64,000 nt of DNA. Source: Pseudomonas costantinii. GTDB lineage: Bacteria > Pseudomonadota > Gammaproteobacteria > Pseudomonadales > Pseudomonadaceae. The notes beneath the pieces are model-generated. The model made no database searches. It saw only the letters and a program-made list of their open reading frames with translations, and was not told where the DNA came from. The position numbers and the translations under genes were made by a program. Positions 1-7,161 of this stretch are shown piece by piece (the stretch's first letter is position 1; each line of letters starts with the position of its first letter). Location of the stretch: the NCBI RefSeq assembly GCF_001870435.1, contig NZ_MDDR01000005.1, forward strand, positions 1-64,000. The letters run 5' to 3'.

Positions 1-52
1 TCGCAGCCCAACGCGGGCGATGCGGCGACCCGACAAGCCCGCTCGCCACAGG
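1..52. repeat. REP-like intergenic repeat, cut by window edge
   Basis: Read on the minus strand this is a REP-type sequence with the GAGCGGGCTTGTCGGGTCGC core and a GC-rich palindromic part. It resembles repetitive extragenic palindromes of fluorescent pseudomonads. It lies past the 3' end of the lipopolysaccharide operon and continues beyond the window start. Confidence 0.5.
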
Positions 53-118
53 TTACTTATTGCCTGTTCTACCTAAAGACCTTGAAAGGGCTGGCTGTAA
101 GAGCGAAACCATAAGCAG

Positions 119-136
119 CCGTTACCTAAATAACGG
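119..136. other. Short inverted repeat after the LPS operon
   Basis: CCGTTA and TAACGG flank a 6-base AT-rich loop just past the stop of the last kinase gene. There is no T-tract, so a terminator role is only possible. Positions 53-118 show nothing else recognisable. Confidence 0.25.
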
Positions 137-148
137 ATATGCACCCAA

Positions 149-1600
149 TCAAACCGACCCACCAACCAACTTGGGCAACCGCTGATCAATCACCTGATAC
201 AACGCACTACCCACCGGCCAATTACGCATAAACCGCGCCCGGTCCCTGGCAAACGCCGGAGCAAAACTCGCAGCAGACCCATGCTGACGCATAGCATCCA
301 GATCGATCAAAACCCATCGATCCCGATCCCAAAACAAGTTGTGCCCCTTGAAATCCCCATGGCTGATCCGCTCACGGATCAACTCCGCAAACAACCGATC
401 CAACGCCACCAGCTCAGCCTCAGGCGCATCCCCGCCCTCAACATACGGCGCAAAACGCTCAATGAGATCCGGCCCCGGCAAATACTCAGTAACCAGATAA
501 GCCCGACTGCGCAGCCATAAAAACCGCTTCTCCAACACCGCCAACGGCTTGGGCGTAGCAATCCCAAGAAACGCCAGGCGATTGCCCTCGTACCAGGAAT
601 GCCACGCACGGCTGGGCCGCCAGAAGCGCCTGAGCCAGTGGGTAAAACCCTTGATGTTGTAGCGTTTGATCACCAGCGGCCGACCGGCCACCTCGACCTT
701 GGCCACAGTAGCCGAGCCACCGGTCTTATACAGATGCCCCTGGTCCAGCAACGCATCAGCACGCTCCAGCACCGGCAACATCGCAGCCTCTTCCTCGCGA
801 CGAATTGCGCGCAAGGCAAAGGCGCCACGCACCACGCTGAACAGCGTGCATTCGCGGCCGACCTTGTTCAAAAAGTCCTTCAAACGCCAGGCGCTGACCT
901 TGCGTACCTGCTTTTCCAGGGCTTCCAGCGGCAGAGCGTGCTCGCCGTTGGCCAGGAGGTAATACACGAGCAGTTCTTCGGTAAACGGCTCAAGATTCTT
1001 CGGCAACTGGGCAAAAAATACACCGAGGTTTTCCAACACCCGGTTGCGCGACAGCGGCTTGCCCGCGTCTTCGACGCGAATCCCGGCACCATCGATCAAG
1101 TACAGCTTGCCGCCCTGGCGCAGCAGGTTGTCCAGGTGCAGGTCTTCCTGCCACAGCCCTTTGGCGTGCATCTGGGCAATCGCACCCAGTGCTTCGGCCA
1201 GTACGGCGGTCTGTTCATCCGCCAGCGGCGGCAAACCTTCGACCGCCTGCCAAGCATCGGCGAGGCTTTCAGCGCCTTCAATAAACTCAAACAGCAGCCA
1301 CCCACCCTCGCCTTCCTGCAAGCCATCGGCCAGCAACAACGGCGTGATCAAGCCTTGCTCAGCCAGTAGGCGCACACCGTTGCGCTCTCGCTGAAAATGC
1401 CGCGCGGCCTTGCTGCCCACCAATAATTTGGCCAGCACCGGGCGCCCGCGCCAGACCGCCGCGCCCACATAGCGCTCGCCCGGCAATACTCGCAGCAGGC
1501 TGAGCAATTGCAACTGCCCTGGGCCTGCCGCGTCCGCCAATTCGATAGTCAGCGGCAGGCTGGGGGTGCGGCCGGCGGTTTTCAGCTCGGACAAACGCAT
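149..1600 (-). CDS. LPS core kinase-like protein with two kinase folds
   Basis: 483 residues, about twice the size of a single InaA/WaaP-family kinase. Two kinase-like catalytic loops are visible: WQEDLHLDNLL near residue 150 followed by LYLIDGAG, and ISHGDFKGHNLFW near residue 415 followed by WVLIDLDAM. Each carries the Asp/Asn of the catalytic loop and the metal-binding Asp. This fits a tandem lipopolysaccharide kinase of the kind encoded downstream of waaP in Pseudomonas (equivalent to PA5006, from memory). It is the last gene seen in the operon. Its start shares one base with the stop of the gene upstream (TGATG), so translation is probably coupled. Substrate unknown; it probably acts on inner-core heptose at the inner membrane. 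Confidence 0.8.
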   Translation of the reverse strand: MRLSELKTAGRTPSLPLTIELADAAGPGQLQLLSLLRVLPGERYVGAAVWRGRPVLAKLLVGSKAARHFQRERNGVRLLAEQGLITPLLLADGLQEGEGGWLLFEFIEGAESLADAWQAVEGLPPLADEQTAVLAEALGAIAQMHAKGLWQEDLHLDNLLRQGGKLYLIDGAGIRVEDAGKPLSRNRVLENLGVFFAQLPKNLEPFTEELLVYYLLANGEHALPLEALEKQVRKVSAWRLKDFLNKVGRECTLFSVVRGAFALRAIRREEEAAMLPVLERADALLDQGHLYKTGGSATVAKVEVAGRPLVIKRYNIKGFTHWLRRFWRPSRAWHSWYEGNRLAFLGIATPKPLAVLEKRFLWLRSRAYLVTEYLPGPDLIERFAPYVEGGDAPEAELVALDRLFAELIRERISHGDFKGHNLFWDRDRWVLIDLDAMRQHGSAASFAPAFARDRARFMRNWPVGSALYQVIDQRLPKLVGGSV

Positions 1601-2352
1601 CAGCGGTTCTCCTTGCGACTGCGGCGGGCCGTCAGGCGCTGGAACCAGGCGCCTACCAGCGAGCTGTCTTCAGGCTGTTCCAGGTAGGCTGCCAGCAGTT
1701 GCCGCACTTGGGTGTCCGACCACTGCGGCGCACGCCGCAACAGCGGCTCCAGATCCTTGACCCGATCGCGCACGCCGAACAACAGCGGGCGGGTTTTTTC
1801 CAGGTCGATCAACTGCGCGGTGTAACCGTCGCCGGCGGCCTGCAGGAAAATATGTTTAGGGTAAAAACAGCCGTGCACCTGACCCACATTGTGCAGGTGG
1901 CGAGCCAACTGACCACAAGCCAACAGGATCGCCCGGTGCTGGGCGTCGCTCAATTGCGACCACTGCTCCAGCAACGAATCCAAGTCGTTCCAGCCGTCGA
2001 GCGCGCGGGTCAACAACATCGCGCGGCGCGCGCCATTGACCTTGCGCTCACCGAAGAACGCGGCCTGCAACGCAGGGATACCGAGCTTTTGGTAACGGCT
2101 GATATTGCGAAATTCACGGGCAAAGCTGGGCTCGCCAAACGGCTTGTACAACGTACGTGTCAGGTAGTTGCTCTGGCGCTTGAGGTAGTACCCCTGGCCT
2201 TCGAGCTCCAGGCGAAACACGCTGCTCCAGCCGCCATCACTGGTATTGGGCTCATCCACCGCCTCCAGTTGCCGGGCCCACAGGGCGTCGAAGGTTGCGA
2301 GGCCGTTGCGCTCCAGCAGAGCGCGGTCTTCGGCCGCCAGAAAATCACTCAT
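1600..2352 (-). CDS. LPS core kinase-like protein (WapQ-type)
   Basis: 250-residue InaA/WaaP-family kinase-like protein. The catalytic loop is replaced by VHGCFYPKHIFL (around residue 160), followed by AQLIDLEKTR with the metal-binding Asp. The usual HxD is HGC, so the catalytic Asp may be missing or shifted. Position in the operon matches the wapQ gene of P. aeruginosa (PA5007, from memory). It overlaps the previous gene by 4 bases (ATGA) and the next by 1. Family assignment is firm; enzymatic activity is not. Confidence 0.8.
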   Translation of the reverse strand: MSDFLAAEDRALLERNGLATFDALWARQLEAVDEPNTSDGGWSSVFRLELEGQGYYLKRQSNYLTRTLYKPFGEPSFAREFRNISRYQKLGIPALQAAFFGERKVNGARRAMLLTRALDGWNDLDSLLEQWSQLSDAQHRAILLACGQLARHLHNVGQVHGCFYPKHIFLQAAGDGYTAQLIDLEKTRPLLFGVRDRVKDLEPLLRRAPQWSDTQVRQLLAAYLEQPEDSSLVGAWFQRLTARRSRKENR

Positions 2353-3083
2353 TCGCGCCCCTCGAAAAACTTCACCACGTGGCGAATTCGCTGTTTGTCC
2401 GACGCCGTCAGGTGCGTGCGTTGGCGATATTGCATGTAGAAGCGCAGGCGCTGGGTGGCCGACAAGTGATACTTGGCAACCTTGTCCAGGCAGGCCAGGT
2501 CTTTGGTAATACGGTATTTGAGCCAGAAACCGCGCCAGAAATCACCGTTGGGGCAATCGATCAGGTACAGGGTTTTCTGGTCATCGACCAAAAGATTGCG
2601 CCACTTCAAGTCGTTATGGGTGAAGCGATGTTCGTGCATCGTTCGGGTGTATTCGGCGAGCTGACGACTGACCACATTGACCCACTTTGGGTCTTTCAAG
2701 CAGGCGTCGTTACGGTCGGCCAACACTGACAAGTCTTCGGTTTTCGGCAGCTCGCGGGTGATCATCGCGCCACGGTCATAGGCCAGTCCCTTGCGCTCCA
2801 AACCCCAGGCCACCACGTCAGCGGTGGGAATACCCCACTTGGCGAAGCGCTTGAGATTCTGCCATTCGGACTTCACTCGAGGTTTGCCCACGTAGCGGCG
2901 CAAGCCTTTGCCGGCACCAATGTAGCGCTTGACGTAATAGTTGACCCCACCACGCTCCACCCGAATCACTTCCGACAACGGGTCGCGCGTCAGTTGTTCG
3001 CCTTGCAAGGCAAACACTGCCTCAAGGCTTCCAAAATCATCTGCCAGGTTGGCGTAAGCCGGTTCGAGGTTCCAACCAGCCAT
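2349..3083 (-). CDS. LPS core kinase-like protein (WapP-type)
   Basis: 244 residues with a complete small-kinase signature: FTHNDLKWRNLLV (catalytic Asp and Asn, near residue 155) followed by LYLIDCPNGDF (metal-binding Asp). Basic patches such as KRYIGAGKGLRRYVGKPRVK are typical of lipopolysaccharide core kinases. It is third in the waaP-wapP-wapQ order known from Pseudomonas, where these kinases add phosphate to inner-core heptose. Its start shares a base with the waaP stop, so it is probably translated from the same message. Confidence 0.82.
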   Translation of the reverse strand: MAGWNLEPAYANLADDFGSLEAVFALQGEQLTRDPLSEVIRVERGGVNYYVKRYIGAGKGLRRYVGKPRVKSEWQNLKRFAKWGIPTADVVAWGLERKGLAYDRGAMITRELPKTEDLSVLADRNDACLKDPKWVNVVSRQLAEYTRTMHEHRFTHNDLKWRNLLVDDQKTLYLIDCPNGDFWRGFWLKYRITKDLACLDKVAKYHLSATQRLRFYMQYRQRTHLTASDKQRIRHVVKFFEGRE

Positions 3084-3889
3084 CAGATCGCATCCCCCAA
3101 GCGTTGCTTACGCGCGTAAAGCTTGTCGGCCTTGCGTTGCAACACGCTCAGGGACGCCGACTGCTCGGCGAGAATCTGGCGTAGCGGCTGACGGAAGTAA
3201 CCTTTGAGAAAACGCAACTTGTCACGCAGGGTCAGGCCAATTTCCATCGCTGAGTAATACAGCGCGGACAGGTCTTTGTTGCGCCAGCGCAGCGGCAGAT
3301 GGGCACGCAGTTGGGCGCGGTGCAGGTCGATCACCGACAGCTTGATGTCGCGGGCGTCGATCGGTTTTGCGGTGTCCAGCAGAAAGTGGCAGAGGTAGCA
3401 GTCGCGGTGATTCACACCGCCACGGTGCATATCGCCAATCATACGCGCCAGTTCCGCCGTCAATGCATGGCGCAGGGCGGGCGTGGGCGGCTGCGTGACC
3501 CAGTTGATGGTCAGGTCTTCCAGGCTGATGGTCGGGGCCAGTTCCTCGGTGATAATGAACGAGTGTTGGTTCGCCGGGTTGCTGCCTGTTTCGCCGAATG
3601 CCACGCCGGTCATGGTCGGTACGCCGAGCTGTTGCAGACGGTGGATGGCCGCCCACTCAAGGCCTGCGCCCAGTACTGGCAACTTGACAGTAATCAGATT
3701 CTTGAAAATTTCGCCCCAGCCGACGCCGCGGTGGATTTTCACGAAATACGGGCGCCCCTCCACCTCGGTGCGCAAGGTGCGACGCGCCGCCAGTTCACGA
3801 AACACTTGGCCTTGCAGTTTCTCGACTTCGGCGAAGGCATCACGCCCGGCCCATAAGGTCTTGAACGGTTCGGCAAGAATCAACTTCAT
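3083..3889 (-). CDS. waaP: Lipopolysaccharide heptose I kinase WaaP
   Basis: 268 residues, the usual length for WaaP/RfaP. WaaP phosphorylates the first heptose of the inner core on the cytoplasmic side of the inner membrane; in P. aeruginosa the gene is essential. The sequence shows GVNHRDCYLCHFLLD (HRD catalytic loop, near residue 160) and LSVIDLHRAQ (metal-binding Asp). The N-terminal basic stretch PYFVKIHRGVGWGEIFKNL is characteristic. It overlaps waaG by 4 bases and is directly followed by the other kinases. This order and overlap leave little doubt. Confidence 0.94.
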   Translation of the reverse strand: MKLILAEPFKTLWAGRDAFAEVEKLQGQVFRELAARRTLRTEVEGRPYFVKIHRGVGWGEIFKNLITVKLPVLGAGLEWAAIHRLQQLGVPTMTGVAFGETGSNPANQHSFIITEELAPTISLEDLTINWVTQPPTPALRHALTAELARMIGDMHRGGVNHRDCYLCHFLLDTAKPIDARDIKLSVIDLHRAQLRAHLPLRWRNKDLSALYYSAMEIGLTLRDKLRFLKGYFRQPLRQILAEQSASLSVLQRKADKLYARKQRLGDAI

Positions 3890-5010
3890 CGCTTTGGCTC
3901 CGCCAGAATCACATCCGCAGCGTGCTGCGGCATGCTATAGAGGTCAGCCGTCTCGGCGAAGGCCAACCCATTGCGGCCCCAGGCCGCGCGCTGTTCAGTG
4001 TCGGAGAGCATTTGCGCCAGGTATTGGTTGAGCTGCGCTTGTTCAAACGGCTCATCCAGCACCCGACCGCTGTCGGCTTCGGCGATGTAATGGGCATAAC
4101 CACACACGGCCGAAACCAGCACCGGCAACCCGGCCACCACGGCCTCGAGCAACACGGTGCCGGTATTTTCGTTGTACGCCGGGTGGATCAACAGATCGGC
4201 GCCCAACAGGAAACGCGGGATGTCGCTGCGGCCCTTGAGGAACTGCACATTATCGCCGAGCCCCAATGTGGCGCTCTGCAGTTGGAATACTTTGGGGTCG
4301 TCCTGGCCAATTACAAACAGGCGCGTACGTTTTTTTAGTTCCGCCGGTAGAGCGGCCACGGCCTTTAGGCTGCGATCGACGCCCTTGGTCTTGAAGCCGG
4401 AACCGATTTGCACCAGCAGCAGGTCGTCATCACCCAGGTTGAATTCCTTGCGGAAACCTTCGCGAATCTCGGCGGCGTTCGGCGGTGCGCGACGGTCCAG
4501 GGCAATGCCCGGCGGCAGCAGGTGGAAACGCTCAAGCGGGGTGTCGTAATGCTTGATGAACAGCGGCTGTTGCACTTCGGAGATCATCAAGACTTCGGTC
4601 TTGGCGTCCTTGGCAAACACCGCGCGCTCGTACTCGGCAAAGTGCCGATAACGGCCAAAGCTGCGGTACAGCGAGTGACGCAGGTTTTGCGCCTTGTCTT
4701 CATAGCAGCCGTCGGCGGCGTAGTACACGTCCAGGCCGGGCATTTTGTTGAACCCGATCAAGCGGTCCACCGGGCGCTTGGCCAGGTCGGCTTCCATCCA
4801 GGCGCTGAGCTTCTCGTTGCGCCGATGGTTGAAGAACGCCTTGACCGGCGCCACCAGCACTTCGAAACCGGGCGGGATGTCGCCTTCCCAGATCAGCGTG
4901 TAGACACGAATCTGATGGCCGCGCTGCTGGCACTCCAGGGCGATGCGCATGAAGTCACGCTGCAGACCGCCGAAGGGGAAATATTTGTACAAAACAAAAG
5001 CCAGTTGCAT
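3886..5010 (-). CDS. waaG: LPS core glucosyl/GalNAc transferase WaaG
   Basis: 374-residue GT-B glycosyltransferase of the GT4 family. WaaG adds the first outer-core sugar (GalNAc in pseudomonads by literature) to the heptose region. The N-terminal domain starts MQLAFVLYKYFPFGGLQRD, typical of WaaG. The C-terminal domain carries the donor-site stretch HPAYNENTGTVLLEAVVAGL with the EX7E-type pattern (near residue 280). The stop overlaps waaP by 4 bases and the start shares one base with the waaC stop. It lies in the conserved waaF-waaC-waaG-waaP order. Confidence 0.94.
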   Translation of the reverse strand: MQLAFVLYKYFPFGGLQRDFMRIALECQQRGHQIRVYTLIWEGDIPPGFEVLVAPVKAFFNHRRNEKLSAWMEADLAKRPVDRLIGFNKMPGLDVYYAADGCYEDKAQNLRHSLYRSFGRYRHFAEYERAVFAKDAKTEVLMISEVQQPLFIKHYDTPLERFHLLPPGIALDRRAPPNAAEIREGFRKEFNLGDDDLLLVQIGSGFKTKGVDRSLKAVAALPAELKKRTRLFVIGQDDPKVFQLQSATLGLGDNVQFLKGRSDIPRFLLGADLLIHPAYNENTGTVLLEAVVAGLPVLVSAVCGYAHYIAEADSGRVLDEPFEQAQLNQYLAQMLSDTEQRAAWGRNGLAFAETADLYSMPQHAADVILAEPKR

Positions 5011-6071
5011 CAGTGCAGTTCCTCAGCCAGTAACAACGTGCTCAGTCGGCTTGCCACACGCTCAGGGTTCAGGCGCGTGAAGCACAGGGGCGACTCGCGC
5101 TTGATGTCGAACCGACGCAGGTCGTCGGCCGTCGGTTGATAGGTACATTGCTTTTGCAGACACGGCGCGCATGGGAAGTCGCTGGCCAGGTGAATCTGGC
5201 CCTTGCCGTAGGCACCGGTCAGGCCTGGGTTGGTCGGGCCGAACAAAGAAATGGTCGGCACATCCAACGCGGCGGCCAAGTGGCCGAGCCCCGTGTCCAC
5301 CGCCACGCAGGCGCGGGCGCCCGCCAATACACGGGCGACACCGGCCAGGTTGAGCTTGGGCAGCACTTCAGCGTGTTGCAGGCCTTGGGCCAGGCGTTCG
5401 GCTCGGGCCTTTTCGGCGGCGTTGCCCCATGGCAACTTCACGTCCACACCCAGGCGTCCCATGCGTTCGGCCAGCTCGCGCCAGTAGGCTTCAGGCCAGT
5501 GCTTGGTGTCCCAAGTGGTGCCGTGCAGCAACAGAACGAAGGGTTTCGTTGGCGGCAGGCCGAGCAGCTTGTCGACGTTCAGGCCATAGTCGCCCAGGCC
5601 TTTGGGCAAGTCGTAGCCGAGGGCCACGGCGAACAGCTGGCGCAGACGCTCCACCGCATGTTGCCCGCGCGCCACGGCCAGGCGTCGCGAATAAAAGCGG
5701 GCGGCGATGGGCTCGCGGGCAGAATTTTTATCGAAGCCCGCCACCGGAGCGCGCACGTAGCGCGTCAGCCAGGCGCTTTTGAGCAGGCCCTGGGCGTCGA
5801 TCACCAAGTCGTATTTGGTCGACTGGATGCGCTGCTTGAAGCGTCGCCACTCACCACTTTTGATGGTCTGCCAGATGTTTTTGCGCCAGCGACGAATCGC
5901 CACCGGGATCACCTTGTCCACCGCCGGGTGCCAAGTGGGGATCTCGGCAAAACCTTCTTCCACCACCCAGTCAAAGCGAATGCCGGGGATCGCCCGCGCC
6001 GCGTCAGTCAGTGCCGGCAAGGCGTGGATCACGTCACCCAGGGACGAAGTCTTGATTACCAGTACTCGCAA
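5010..6071 (-). CDS. waaC: LPS heptosyltransferase I WaaC
   Basis: 353-residue GT9 heptosyltransferase that adds the first heptose to Kdo2-lipid A. It begins MRVLVIKTSSLGDVIHALPA and has the GT9 donor-site region VDTGLGHLAAALDVPTISLF with GPTNPGLTGAYG after it (near residues 265-295). I chose the TTG at 6071 because the conserved N-terminus starts exactly there and GAGG lies 8 bases upstream. A longer upstream frame has no support. Only one base separates it from the waaF stop, so the unusual TTG start is probably served by coupled translation. Length matches the P. aeruginosa protein. Confidence 0.92.
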   Translation of the reverse strand: MRVLVIKTSSLGDVIHALPALTDAARAIPGIRFDWVVEEGFAEIPTWHPAVDKVIPVAIRRWRKNIWQTIKSGEWRRFKQRIQSTKYDLVIDAQGLLKSAWLTRYVRAPVAGFDKNSAREPIAARFYSRRLAVARGQHAVERLRQLFAVALGYDLPKGLGDYGLNVDKLLGLPPTKPFVLLLHGTTWDTKHWPEAYWRELAERMGRLGVDVKLPWGNAAEKARAERLAQGLQHAEVLPKLNLAGVARVLAGARACVAVDTGLGHLAAALDVPTISLFGPTNPGLTGAYGKGQIHLASDFPCAPCLQKQCTYQPTADDLRRFDIKRESPLCFTRLNPERVASRLSTLLLAEELH

Positions 6072-6072
6072 A

Positions 6073-7107
6073 CTAACGGACCTCGACCACAGAGCCCTGC
6101 AACCGCTGCAAGGCATCGCTGACCGGTTGCGGCAGCAACTGGCGCAGACAATTGTAGTGGCCGAATCGGCAAGTGCGATCGAAACACGGGCTACATTCCA
6201 GACCCAAGCGTACCACTTCGACCTTATCAGCCAATGGCGGGGTAAAGCCTGGAGAGGTCGAGCCGTAGACCGCCACCAGCGGACGGTTCAGCGCAGCGGC
6301 CACATGCATCAGGCCGGAGTCGTTGGACACCACCGAGTCGGCACAGGACAACAGGTCGATGGCTTCAGCCAGGGACGTGTCGCCACTGAGGTTCACCGCC
6401 TCCTCGCGCAGGCCGGGAATCAAACGCTGGCGGATGTCTTCACCCACCGAATGATCGTTCTTCGAGCCGAACAGCCACACCTGCCAACCTTCGCGGATCT
6501 TCATCTCGGCGACTTTGGCGTAGTGCTCCGACGGCCAGCGCTTGGACTCGCCAAACTCAGCGCCTGGGCACAGTGCCAGCACCGGGCGGTCGAGCATCAA
6601 GCCGAACTTGGCCAGGGCCGCGTCGCGAGTCACCGGGTCGATCTGTAGGCTGGGGCGCGGGTAAGGCGTGGGCAATTCGGCACCCGGCTCATAGGCCAGA
6701 GCCATGAAGCGCTCGATCATCAGCGGGTAGCGCGCCTTGTCGAGCGTGCGCACATCATTGAGCAGGACATAGCGAAACTCGCCGCGCCAGCCGGTACGTT
6801 TAGGAATGCCGGCGAAATACGGCACCAGCGCCGACTTGAGCGAGTTGGGCAACAGGATGGCCTGGTCGTACTGCCCGGCCAGGGATTTACCGATACGACG
6901 ACGGGTTGCCAACTCCAGGGCGCCATGGCCGAGCGGAAAGCTCAAGGCCTGGCGCACTTCGGGCATGCGCTCGAGGATCGGCCGGCTCCACTCAGGGGCG
7001 AGCACGTCGATTTGGCAGTCGGGATGACGTTGCTTCAAACACTGGAACAGTGTCTGTGCCATTACCATGTCACCGACCCAACTGGGCCCAACGATCAGAA
7101 TATTCAT
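6073..7107 (-). CDS. waaF: LPS heptosyltransferase II WaaF
   Basis: 344-residue GT9 enzyme adding the second heptose of the inner core. The N-terminus MNILIVGPSWVGDMVMAQTL is diagnostic of WaaF, and the donor-binding stretch SNDSGLMHVAAALNRPLVA lies near residue 260, followed by YGSTSPGFTPPLAD. It is the first gene of the LPS operon. Only 54 bases separate it from the glnE stop, and that gap holds a strong hairpin. Transcription could therefore start in glnE or in the short gap; no promoter is evident. Confidence 0.95.
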   Translation of the reverse strand: MNILIVGPSWVGDMVMAQTLFQCLKQRHPDCQIDVLAPEWSRPILERMPEVRQALSFPLGHGALELATRRRIGKSLAGQYDQAILLPNSLKSALVPYFAGIPKRTGWRGEFRYVLLNDVRTLDKARYPLMIERFMALAYEPGAELPTPYPRPSLQIDPVTRDAALAKFGLMLDRPVLALCPGAEFGESKRWPSEHYAKVAEMKIREGWQVWLFGSKNDHSVGEDIRQRLIPGLREEAVNLSGDTSLAEAIDLLSCADSVVSNDSGLMHVAAALNRPLVAVYGSTSPGFTPPLADKVEVVRLGLECSPCFDRTCRFGHYNCLRQLLPQPVSDALQRLQGSVVEVR

Positions 7108-7125
7108 CTAGTTTCCACAAACGAT

Positions 7126-7149
7126 GCGGGGAGGCTTATGCCTCCCCGC
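7126..7149 (-). terminator. Hairpin between glnE and waaF
   Basis: A perfect 10-base-pair stem (GCGGGGAGGC / GCCTCCCCGC) with a TTAT loop follows the glnE stop. The downstream strand has only short T runs, so it is an attenuator or weak terminator rather than a textbook one. Confidence 0.5.
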
Positions 7150-7161
7150 CCTAATAGTGTT

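Noticed and set aside
7108..7161. Loss of ilvE between glnE and waaF relative to PAO1
   Set aside because: As I recall, P. putida also has glnE directly followed by waaF, so this is ordinary lineage variation rather than a deletion of note.
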